A DNA stretch of 64,000 bases from Acholoe squamosa (Eukaryota > Annelida > Polychaeta > Phyllodocida > Polynoidae), in the NCBI GenBank assembly GCA_949317995.1, contig OX439037.1:55524080-55588079 (forward strand). The letters are read 5' to 3'. The notes beneath the pieces were generated by a model, which ran no database searches, was not told the origin of the DNA, and saw nothing but the letters and a program-made list of their open reading frames with translations. A program made the position numbers and the translations under genes. Positions 45,530 to 56,143 of the stretch are shown piece by piece (positions within the stretch are counted from its first letter, which is position 1; the number at the start of each line of letters is the position of its first letter).

Positions 45530-45802
45530 TTCAATGGTAAACAAAGGCACCAGGAGCCCCTCAAAAACGGTTAAAAAATTTAAAAATCAAGGAAACACCC
45601 AGCGTGGTGTTACCTGTACAGGTGAAAACGAGCCAATTGACCGTTACCTTGAAAATCCTCTCTTATATACTGGAGGGGTGTTGATCATGACGTCATACTA
45701 TGACATCATAGATACCAATGCGCGCTGCAAGTAGTCCCTAACCGTTGCAAATAATTATATAAATATACACGAGTGTATATAGTTCCATATATATATATAT
45801 AT
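45530..45802 (-). promoter_or_regulatory. Ngaro-like 5' leader
   Basis: This stretch between the right 580-bp repeat and ORF1 should hold the element's promoter and leader. It contains TCATGACGTCATA at about 45688 (a CRE core) and TGACATCATA close by, a TTATATAAATA string at about 45754-45764 that could serve as TATA box on either strand, and the hyphenated palindrome at 45763-45780. No experimental support; motif reading only. Confidence 0.4.
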
Positions 45803-46382
45803 ATTAAAAAAAATCCGACCTACCGACCCTAGGTCTCTAAGTCATGTTACTGGAAACACATGTTATTTTTTTTGGGCCTAATATACGGCCCGCTTAAATG
45901 CAATCTTCCGTTTGGAGCTAAGCAGAAGGATGTGATATAATGATCGCTTAATTGCCTTCCATTTTAACTTGTAGGATGAGATTTGTATAACCTATTACAA
46001 AGTAAGCACTTAGAAATTTATAAGAATTCATAAAGTATTATATTGAGTACAACAGACGGCATTCCTAAAGAATGAGAAAATCTCTGTCATAATTCTGTTG
46101 ACTCCCAATAAAGACTCAAAATTACTCTAACGGGCTTCACTTGACGAAATTGGCTGGTCCTAGTCGGTGTCTGCTTGACATCCTTTCTTATCACATTGAA
46201 AAGAAATTGGATTTGATAGCCTTTTGTTTAATGAAGCAAGAATCATTATAAGTAATAAGGGACTAGATCAATCAATATGTAAAAAAAAGGCAGGCTGCAT
46301 TTATGCTTATACAGGATGCATTCATGGCTTTACCCTCTTGTCAGTACATATTTCACTCGTTTGACCGCCTTTGGATCACTCC
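45803..46382. repeat. 580-bp direct repeat, right copy
   Basis: Identical to 41001-41580 except for one base and with no gaps. Upstream of it a short AT run (45787-45803) is preceded by GTTCC, and the left half of the MITE present next to the other copy is missing here. After GGATCACTCC the sequence continues with CTCTAATATC, unrelated to the continuation of the left copy. Confidence 0.95.
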
Positions 46383-48228
46383 CTCTAATATCACTCTGGC
46401 CGCCTGGCGAGTAATTCACTAGTGATTTAGATTTACATATGAGGCCTGCATTGATGCATTTTGATAATCAGTGGCTATATTGGTAGTGCATTGAAACCCC
46501 ATTTGGTATTTAAAGTGTTAGCTTACCATCAATGGTCCTCGCTCTCCTTCGACATGGATCAAATTGCCACCAATTATAGTAGCTAATTTCAGAGACTAAT
46601 CGTGCAGACTCCGAACTGCGCCCAGGGGGTCAGGGATGTTGCATGGCTGCATGCAATCTTCCTGTGTAAAATGTCCAGATCAATGTTGGGGCAAGTGGAC
46701 ATGCACGCATTGCTCCAGCCACACCAACACTGCCATATACAAAGTATTGGAGTTCTCATCAGCACATTGGGTAGATTCACCATGAGGTACACACATGTAT
46801 ATATAGCTCTAGTCAGACGCTTTAGTTAGTAGTCTATGATAGGTCTTTTGCTTTTTAGATTGATGCAGATTTAAACTACTGTCTAGTCATTTCCAGTTCG
46901 TTCGAAGTATAAAAGGACAGTATATGTGGAAATAGTTGCGTATTGAAGTGTTCGTCTTAATGTTTGTGTCCAGCTAAAGATGAATCTACCCTTCATCTTC
47001 CCAAAGCTCCCTTCTCTAACACATAAATTTATGGTATCCGATGTTCTGTCTGAAAGACAGGAATGTATAAATTCTCGTAATTTCGAAATTTTCTGGGTGG
47101 TAAGTATAATTTCCTCTTAAGTGAATCCGAACATTGAGAGCATACTACAAACATCTATTTGTAAGTCTTGGGTTACCGGAATGTAAGTATGCGTCGTATT
47201 TCAAGTTACAATGAGGCCAAGGCTCTTAAAAGTACTACTTTCACTAAAGTACTGTTGTCCCAAACATATTTTGGGTCCCCTGTCAGCTTTTTTTTTCTCA
47301 TGAAATAGACTGTCCTTGTTATTTCTCAATGTACTTTAGTGACGCATATGTGGAAGAGGCAACCCTACTATACTAGGACTTTTTTTTAAATTTTCCATCA
47401 ACCTCGGGTCGAGAGAGGTGCGGTTTTAGCTATTCAATGTACTCTACAGAGTATTTGCTCCCCCTCCCCCCCAGTCTCAACGCTCCACTCAAATGGGCAG
47501 ACAGCTATATTTGTTTACTGCCTTCTGTTGATCCTTGCCGCGGCAAGATTCTTCACCACCCACTATTTTCCCGCCCTTTTAGCCAGTCGCCGACGACATT
47601 TTGTAAGGTGGCCACTCCCAACGTTCAATCCTGTTATTTGTAAGCTGTGGGGAGCCGGCGTCTGATCTGTCCAGCCAGTATAAGGGGAGAGGGGAGGGGG
47701 ATTCAACCCAGGAGCCATGGTGCGACTGGCGATTAAGCAATCCTCCGGAGGATGTCGAGGAAGCTAGCCAATCCCCTCTGCATGTGGGATCCCTGGGAAA
47801 AATAGTATGCACCATTCCACTCCACCATTATCAGTGTCCTGACGGTGCACGGAGATTCCCGGTGCATGGAAATCTCCCACTCGGAATTCCCCCACTCGGA
47901 TCCCCCCCCCCCTCCCCATGGAAAATGTCCCCTCCAGGAAATCCCCTAGTCAGTATAGGGAAAGACGACAGGAAAGGTTTGAGGGATAGTTTTAGGCCTA
48001 GGTAAAGGGGAAATATTAGGGTTAGGGTTGTGGATAGGGATAGGGTCAGGGATGGCATAGGGTTAGGTCTAAGGCCTATTTTTGGCAATAGAATTGATTT
48101 ATAAGCACATGGAGAAGAAGAGGGTCCGGGGTGGGTCTAGCAGTGTACAGCATTTTCAGAATTCATTAAGAAAAAAGTTGTTATTTCAATTTAGGGGGGA
48201 TTCACAAACTCCATGACTTTATTTGATC
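46383..48228. other. Non-coding stretch; nothing recognised
   Basis: Several frames of 65-85 codons on both strands overlap each other without domains. A weakly telomere-like purine tract (GGGTTAGGG variants) lies at about 48010-48070. Confidence 0.4.
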
Positions 48229-48860
48229 CAGGTTAGTAGTATACAGAGGCTGGACTATTTACCAGGTTAGTAGTATACAGAGAGTGGACTATTTATCAGG
48301 TTTAATAGTAGTATACAGAGGCTGGACTATTTACCAGGTAAGTAGTATACAGAGAGTGGACTATTTATCAGGTTTAATAGTAGTATATAGTGGCTGGACT
48401 ATTTACCAGGTAAGTAGTATACAGAGGCTGGACTATTTACCAGGATAGTAGTATACAGAGGCTGGACTATTTACCAGGTTAGTAGTATACAGAGGCTGGA
48501 CTATTTACCAGGATAGTAGTATACAGAGGCTGGACTATTTACCAGGATAGTAGTATACAGAGGCTGGACTATTTACCAGGATAGTAGTATACAGAGGCTG
48601 GACTATTTACCAGGTTAGTAGTATACAGAGAGTGGACTATAAATTACCAGGTTTAATAGTAGTATATAGAAGCTGGACTATTTACCAGGTTAGTAGTATA
48701 CAGAGAGTGGAATATTTACCAGGTCATTTATATGCAGAGAGTACTTTTTATCAAGGACGATTTACCTAAGTGGCTTATAGAGAGGAGACTATTTACTAGG
48801 CTTGTATGAAGTATACATAAAACCACTAGAATATTTGCCAGGTTAGTAGTATACAGAGAT
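48229..48860. repeat. 34-bp minisatellite
   Basis: About 15 units, typically ATAGTAGTATACAGAGGCTG followed by GACTATTTACCAGG, spaced 34 bases apart, with some longer variants that contain an extra TTTAAT (about 42 bases). The central units are nearly identical while the last ones (48720-48860) are diverged, as expected for unequal exchange. Confidence 0.95.
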
Positions 48861-49679
48861 CCCAGCGATGTGGCTGGTGGCTAGTGGTGCAATTGATGTT
48901 TGGTGGTAAAGAATAGGATGGAGGGAAACATCCCTGGGAGTACAGAACTAGCCAGCTGTACCTATTCTCAGGCATGACTCTCATACTTGACCTTTGACCA
49001 GCAATATCATTTTGAGGCCGACAACCCCCTCCGTATGAGATATCCTGGGAAATAGTATAGGTCAAATGAAAGGTATGTTCCAGATTTCATTATCTAAAAG
49101 GCATAGGTAGGTTGGTCGTTGGGTGTTTTCTTTTTCATTACGCCTAAACTTTACCCAGAAATTGACTCAAGACTTATTGATCATGTCAGCAAATCGTGGA
49201 TAACAAAACCTCCATGTGGCCAAATTTCATAATAATTTGCTATATCCCTTTCCCCAATCTGAATAAAGGTTTGTAGAATCGGCGCTTTTTTTTATAAGCA
49301 AAGTCAAGTAGCTCGCAACCCAAATTACTCTATATGTGATATAGTACTAGATTATAGGAGGTGGGATGAGGGTTTGAAAGTGGGGGAGAGCAATGACACA
49401 CGCATCCAGAACTTCTTAACGTGGTTGAGGCTCATGTCCTCTTTACATATTTCTAAACTTGACAAAATGTATTACAACTTTTACAGCACAGTATCTTTAC
49501 TCAATATAGACAGTTATTAATGAGTGATGGCATCAGGTAGATCATAGTTAACCTTCTACGGTGTAACTAATCCCCAACTAAACAAATGCTCGCTTAAAAA
49601 CTTTTCAGTATCTAAACATTGTATCTAGAGTGAGTTCAACTACATCATCTATGTCCGCTCGTCGCTACGTCCATTACAG

Positions 49680-49750
49680 GTCTGCCGCCATATCGATCCA
49701 AATGGTCGTCCTGCCATCGGCTTATTCTCACTGCTTGAGGGCACAGTATT
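49680..49750 (+). CDS. Candidate 71-bp internal exon
   Basis: It is bounded by CTACGTCCATTACAG (acceptor, ends 49679) and GTAAGTGAAA (donor, from 49751). The phase-0 frame gives 23 codons plus two bases and reads CRHIDPNGRPAIGLFSLLEG. It is markedly more CpG- and GC-rich than the AT-rich flanks, as coding exons often are. The peptide looks globular and conserved in style (DPNGRPAIG), but I cannot name a family. One other frame is also open. No flanking exon was linked. Confidence 0.33.
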
Positions 49751-51179
49751 GTAAGTGAAACAAGAAGTAACTCTAACAATTCCTGTCTGTAAAAAAAGTA
49801 ATCTCCTTCATCGATATATTATATGAGTCTGCGAGAACAGGAGTTGTTCGTGTTAAATAATTTGACACCCATCGGTGCAAGCTGCAAATTGAAATTGAAG
49901 TACGCATGCAGCTCCCAATAGTACTTATCATTATTATCTTCTTGGTCGGTCATTACCCTTTAGATGAAAACTTGGCATGAATTATAATTCAATATTGCTA
50001 ATCAGTGCTAATTCTACTCTCTAAAACGCAAAGGTTGTTCAACTCAACCTGAATCCAACAGTAAAAATGTTACTGATCTCTGTGATCTAGGCATAGATAA
50101 GACCTCTAGAATGCATTGGCTTAAATTACAATGGAATTGTCGCCCTAAACTCGCCATGTGGGATTCGAACTTAACCCATTACATATTATATTAGACCTGT
50201 CTTTCATCAGAACTATACCTTTAGATTGATTATCTAAGGTTCTGCTTTTGGATGTGCATTATTCTTGTGGGGAGTGCTACATTCGGATTAGGCAGCACAT
50301 GCACGGACTTGTATGCTATACAGATACGTGTTCTTGCTATGTATGAATATATATTGGCCTACCCTCTCCTAAGTATGTTTTAATCTACAATATGATATTC
50401 ACCCACGTAGAATACTCATCTTTTTGTACCTGTCAGTCCTGCCAAAATCGTGCAGTTTGTATATGTGCGTGAATATGGTTATTTGAGAGGCATGGGATTT
50501 CTAAATGCTGATCGTCAACTATCTAATGAAGTCCCAAGATGTAATAGGGGATTTTAACCATAACAAAAAAAAAGATTATTGAACGATCATCAAAAACGGC
50601 AACCATCTCAAATCGATAACTTAATATAGGTGGAACGACATCAAACGCCAACACCCGTAATCACATGGAAATTATATACCATCACCTTAATATCTGCCAT
50701 CAAGAACCTAGCTTGATATGGGAAGAAATAATTATGTCGCCTCCATCTTATCAGGCAAACAAATGACAGATTTCCATGACAACTGAGAAACTCCGAGAAT
50801 ACGCCGTGAATGTCGCAAGAGTTATCGCTACTGTAGCAGGTACTCAGGAGCTAGGGAATTCTTTTAAAACACATACCATCTGATTAAGCATTGATATGTT
50901 TTGTATATCGATGTACAGAGGAGGCCTTTCCCAGACCTTTTTTTTGGGGAATATTGCAGCCCCCCCTAGTCTTTCCCGCTCTCTATAGATAACACAATAC
51001 TAAGCTCTTTCCTTATGGTACTTATTTCCTGGCCGGTAGTCGGTCACTTATAATATTGAGCTTTCCCTCAGACGGCAAAGATCTAAGCCCGTCTTGATTG
51101 GCCTAGAGAACAATGGAGGGTAACTCAACCATTGGCTGGTATTGAGTGATACATTTTATGATATTAGACCTACCCTTCT

Positions 51180-51510
51180 CCCTGTGTCCTCAACCTCCGC
51201 CGCCCCGACTACCATTAAATATTCAAAATGGTTGCTGACTTCCGGTCGCGCCTGCGTCAGCAAGAATTCCTTCAAGCACAATAGGGTCTGGTGTTTAATG
51301 CATGGCGTTTAATCACGACGCCAGCACAAAGGGCTCAAAACGGCGAGTAGCTAACCCACAGCCACACAGTGCCCCCCCCCCTTTCCTCTTTACTACACCC
51401 TTTCCCCGCTAGGGTGCGTGCTGGGATGAGGAATATGTTGCTATGGCGACTGGGAGGAGCATCTCGTCGCATTTACGAGTCGGTAGATCTCGATGTCGAT
51501 GATGGCGAGA
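51180..51510 (+). promoter_or_regulatory. CpG-rich promoter-like patch with possible first exon
   Basis: It contains CCGCCGCCCCG, AAAATGG, ACTTCCGG at 51238-51245 (an ETS/GABP core) and GCGCCTGCGTCAGC just after. About 180 bases downstream an ATG (51426, in CTGGGATGAGG) opens a frame beginning MRNMLLWRLGGASRRIYES that stays open to 51611. A clear donor is not seen. This is the kind of layout expected for a housekeeping-type TATA-less promoter, but it rests on motifs only. Confidence 0.3.
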
Positions 51511-52009
51511 TGAGGGGTGGGTGGTTTGGGGCTGGGGCTAAGGCAGCATATCGTGGTGCCCACTGTAGGAATTTTTGTTTTTGTTTTGTTTTTTCAGGGG
51601 GGGGGGGGTAGGGAAGTGGTCTTATACTCGGTTGGGGTCAGGGTTGTTGTTCAGGTAGCCGTGAGAGAAGATTCTGTCTGGGAAAGGGAGACTACTGTTC
51701 CCCCGGAGGCTCTTTTCTTACGCAGGCTAGCCATCTTCAGGCCTAGTGTACGGTGTGGTCGGCCACACCAGTGTTTCCACCATCAAATTCTCGATAATGC
51801 TTACTATGTACCCTTTAAAGCCCGAAGGGGCATATAAGTTACTTTTAATCGCGAGGAGATGGTTGTGTCATACCCTGCACAGAACAAGTAGGCCTACAGA
51901 CTTTAAAAAAAATATCAAAAGGATGAAGACAAAGGGAACTTAGAGATGCATACTGGTGAAGAAAGGGAACTTATTAATGGAGAATAGGGAAAACAGCAGG
52001 GTCATTTAT

Positions 52010-52140
52010 ACAGCAGGATCTGAGCTCTGCAACATAAGCGATGGCCGAATAGATAGCCATCTTGTAGGGTAGACTCGCCATCATTGAGCGTCGTCTTCGC
52101 AGCTATACTTCCGGTGTCGATGATGCATAGACCACCAGGA
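52010..52140. promoter_or_regulatory. Second ETS/YY1-like promoter patch
   Basis: Two CCATCTTG/CCATCATT-like strings (YY1 type on the opposite strand) are followed by ACTTCCGG at 52109-52116 within a locally CpG-rich patch. No exon was linked. Confidence 0.2.
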
Positions 52141-55135
52141 GTACCCGTATGTAGCAAGCTGGTGGTTGGGCGGAAGAAGGCATTGCTGCCGATTACTCAC
52201 CAACATAGTCAGCCTTTCTTTACTGGCTTGTTTCAAAGCTTCTGACCATAGGAACCTAGCATTGAAGAGTATGGGTCGCCCCTGGTTCTACCACCCGACA
52301 TGTTTGTACCTTAGCTCGGGAATCCCTGGACTAATGTCTTTTAGATAACACCAAATTGCTCATTAACTGTGCCTCATTAACTACAATAGGAAGGCCTTTC
52401 CCCCAGAGTAGACTATCTGCACCCATTGATGCATTCAGTGGTTTAGGCCAAAGTTAGCTCTGGAGATATCTTTGAAGTTGAAAAGGTTTGTCTGAATTTT
52501 AGCCTGAAATATGAAGTGCTTGCTTGTAAAATGCAATTATCTTGAGAACGCTATTAACTAAAGAATTAGCAAATCTATTTTGAGGGTATCTTTAAACTTG
52601 TGTAACTTCAATAACAATACCAACCGTCATATTCTTAAAAGTGCCACAGGTCAGTCCAGCTGTTAGAGGGTGTGTCCAATACCACCTCTTTGTAGTACAT
52701 GAGTAACTACTAAGGAAAATATACAAGTAACTTGGGAACGATGAACACTGACAGTGATCAATACACAGACAGAAAATTGTCGCCGCTTACAGCAGGTGTA
52801 GAAGTGTATTGCGCTGTGGCCGGATTAGCAATGGATGTAGGTAGATAGCCTGGAGGCACACCGATAGTAGACAGTGCTGGCGCCCAGAGGACGTGACGGG
52901 GGAGGGGACAGTGGCATAGGAAGAAGAGGGTTGGTTGGTTAATCGCATTGTTACTCGGGTATGTGATGTATGTTGGCGTGGAAGACACCCCCAGGACCGT
53001 TCACACCCGTTGTATTTATGGCTATTGATCCCCAACCCTAGAGGCAGTGGCCCGTGTGTGGCCTCAGCCCCCTTCCTCCTCTCCTCCACGGTCCCCAGGT
53101 GTGTGTACAGTATATCCGGCGTCACGCGCACCCTCTGCTCTTCTTCCACCCCTGCAGCCACCCTACACTCCTCCAGTCCCTCTTCCTCTCGCGTGCCTCT
53201 TGCATACCGAGTCGCTCGGGGTATATATCTCATGTCCTCCAGCAATTCCCATTCATCTCCTTATACCATCCCCTCTCTCTCACTCACCACACAGTACAAC
53301 ATACCCCAAGTCTTTCATCTTTACCTCACCCTATAGTACTGCCCACCGACTAACCCATACCCAACCACCCTCCCATCTCTTCCTACTGCAAAACAGCCTC
53401 CCCCTTCTGCAATTCCAAATATGGGAATTGATAAGAAGAAGCTTTCCCCTAGGGGTTAAGGTATACATGCAGATGAGATATCGATACATTATCCAGCAGT
53501 GCTCATTCCGCCCTTCTTTTAAATCCCGGTCCTTCTTTTTCAAACAACTTTCCCATACAACATTAACTACGCAGAGAGCAAAATCCTTGATGTGTTTCCC
53601 TCTCTCCTACATGTCATTCCACGACAGAACTCACCATAGAACTAACAGTGCAATTTCATCACATCTCCAACTGTATGGGACTCCAGTTTGTATGCTTGAT
53701 AGGGGAGGAACTACATGTACATAATGTGATGGACACCTCAGGCACATACAAGAAAGTAAATTACGCCCACTGGTGTCCCAATTTTTAATGTCGACTTTTC
53801 TAAATAATGGAAACTCAGTAGGTAGTAATTGTATCTAGACTATAATCAAGAGCATGGTTCATTTTTATTAAGCCTTTAATGAATGCTAGATCAGGAGAAA
53901 AACTAAAATAATCTATATCTGATTACTGTTTTTTAATCTGGTTGTTCGGTTAGGGAAATATGACACTATATTACCTGGTCTATGTATGTATCTCTTTAAT
54001 AATATATATGATATTAAATACAAAGTCTAATATCACATATAAGACCTATACCATCCGACAGTAAAACGAAAAGAAGGGGGTGAAAAGGAAGAGGGAAATA
54101 TAGAAAGAAATCGTTGACTACATGATATAGATGGTCACATCGATGATGGAGGTAGACGAATCCTGCACAATTGTCTGAGGAAGGGTAGTACACATCTAAT
54201 ACTGAAAAGAATAGCTACTGATATGTGTTCATAAAATGGCTATTGTATACATACTTCCGGGGCTCCCTCTTCAGCATTACTAGTACCAGTCTGCTGAAGA
54301 GAATGAAATTATTCATCTTGTACAATTTCAATATAAAATAAGTAGTTCTTTCGTGCAGTCCTAACTTTGCCCCAAAGTATTTAGGTTTATCGGGTGCTTC
54401 TTTTCGTTGGCTGTGCATGATATGAACAAAGCTTACGGCAGTTTAGACATGTTGGGTGATACGCATAGATGCATTGTCGATTGATTTTTTTTTCACCTAG
54501 CAAAATGTTGTTGGAAAGTTGTAATTGGCGCAAAACAATCATGATACAAGTATGCGTTCCATGAGAAGCCAAAACAATATGAAATATAGAAAGGCGAATT
54601 GCCATACTTCTAAGTAAAAGAAGAGGAATGCTCCCAACTTCAGTGGGATGATATTGTTGATTTGGATATATTTATAGATTGATACTAATGGTCTCTAGTT
54701 GTAAGTCCCGATTCCTATTTGCTCTTCAATACTTGGGCTGTCACACAAGTTTCCCTTGAATACATACACATAGCATGCATATCCCCCTATGGCAATGCCA
54801 ACAAATTTATCCACCCATCTGCCCTGGGCTTTCTAAATGTAGTTTACCCTTCGACAGGACTAGTTAGTTATTGTTGCCATGAAATTTTAATCTACCCTGA
54901 ATTGCTATCTAGGGAGCCCTCTTCATTCTTGCCTTAACCTAAGCTGATCCGTCTTCCTATCGTATACAGCCAGCCAAGTTTATCATGTCCATCTAAGTAA
55001 CAGCTTGCTTTTTTTTCAGAAAGGTGATTTCTAATTTGAAAAGATACAATAATGATTATAGTAATGCAGAAAGTGTTATACATGAAATATATACTTCCTA
55101 TGCTGGGCCACGTCTTATGATATCAGGGGCCTTTT

Positions 55136-56143
55136 TCTGTTCTGAAAACGAAGATTCTATATAATCTTTAGATGTTTCAAGATTATAAAACAAATTTGTT
55201 TGATCTTAAAAGAGTAGGCCTTTCTGAATGGATTTCCGTTTGACACTCTTTAGAGAATTCTAAACGGAGAAATGGTTTATACAAAACAGAAATAGATTAC
55301 AAAAGATTATTTGAAATAATCTTGAACCTCAAATAATCTAGAGGTTTTCTTTGAGAATTTTGGTGCAAAGAAATTTGTGCCAAATTGTATATAATTGATG
55401 GGGATATACCCTTGTGACATCATAAAAGGAAGGGAATTCCCTGGTTATGTGATCTTTGTAAGATTATCTTTCTCTAGAATCTGTAATGATTATTCTTTCC
55501 AGAATGCCTTAGAAAATAAACTACAGTAAAATATAGTTAACTACAAATTTATGATGGCATTGAAATCTAATATCTTACAATTATTACACTATGATCATGT
55601 GATACCTCAAGATTTTCTTTTAAACGTGTTTCCATTTCCCAACAGGATTCCCCATAATATACATTCACAATCATGCTAATTTGGCTAAAAGAATTTAAAA
55701 CAATTATTGTCCAGTATTCTTTAAAACACAAATAATAGTGAACTTGATAAAAGCGTAATGAATGAATACATTTTTCATTTCAGCAGTTCTATGGACTTAA
55801 AACAAAACATACTTTTACCCTGAACTGTTATGTCTAAGAAAAATACATTTTTAAACATTTCGATATATTTAGTCCCACCTATTTTGCTCTGACCAAAACA
55901 GCCTTAAGAAAGACTTTTTAGCCAAATGAAGATTGGTAAGGATTATCTTAGATCATACCCAAAATTCAAAGATAATCTTGAAAACCTATTTAGAAATGCC
56001 GAAAATCGTTTACCAAAAGGACATTTTGAATAATCTTTTGCAAAAACGGATAGATTATTATATTTCCTTGAAAACACATTTAGAAACACAAAATCAAAAC
56101 AAATTCGTTTATAATTCTCATTTTCAAAACAGAAAAAGGCCCC
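55136..56143. mobile_element. 1-kb inverted-repeat DNA transposon, copy 2
   Basis: Same family and orientation as 18361-19390, with ends GGGGCCTTTTTCTGTT and complement. Differences from copy 1 are scattered substitutions (for example ACAAATTTGTT for ACGAATTCGTT, AACGGAGAAATGG for AACGAAGTAATGG) and a few small deletions that account for its being 22 bases shorter. No transposase. The frame at 55933-56169 corresponds to that in copy 1 and is not regarded as a gene. Confidence 0.85.

Larger units (their letters stand above)
41581..45802 (-). mobile_element. Ngaro-like tyrosine-recombinase retrotransposon, three intact frames
   Basis: On the minus strand the order is gag-like ORF1 (45529-44477), RT-RNase H (44437-42437) and tyrosine recombinase (42663-41602). 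This is the order described for Ngaro-type elements; DIRS1-type elements carry an additional methyltransferase, absent here. All three frames are free of stops or shifts, so the copy may be young. Only 21 bases separate the recombinase stop from the left 580-bp repeat, so the split direct repeats expected of Ngaro (A1-genes-B1-A2-B2) are not visible unless the flanking repeat provides part of them. Both edges carry short hyphenated palindromes: ATGTGAAATCACAT at 41583-41596, and ATATACAC-GA-GTGTATAT at 45763-45780. Confidence 0.88.
48861..55135. other. Mostly non-coding; exon candidate and promoter-like patches inside
   Basis: Listed separately: the exon candidate at 49680-49750 and promoter-like patches at 51180-51510 and 52010-52140. 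The GC-richer 52780-53350 area keeps frames open on both strands (152 codons minus, 225 plus, Pro/Ser-rich) with no recognisable domain and no ATG at the start of the longest minus-strand one. No mobile element was recognised. Confidence 0.4.

Noticed and set aside
41001..46382. LTR retrotransposon with 580-bp LTRs
   Set aside because: The repeat contains one end of a MITE whose other end lies outside the repeat, and the coding region has a tyrosine recombinase instead of a DDE integrase and no protease.
48000..48075. Interstitial telomere repeat
   Set aside because: Only a few imperfect GGGTTAGGG-like strings among other purine-rich variants; too short and irregular.
50140..50185. tRNA B box on the minus strand (GTTCGAATCC)
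   Set aside because: No matching acceptor stem, D arm or anticodon arm upstream.
52787..53724. 152-codon minus-strand and 225-codon plus-strand frames
   Set aside because: The longest minus-strand frame lacks an ATG at its start, the plus-strand one is Ser/Pro/Leu low-complexity, and neither shows a family motif.
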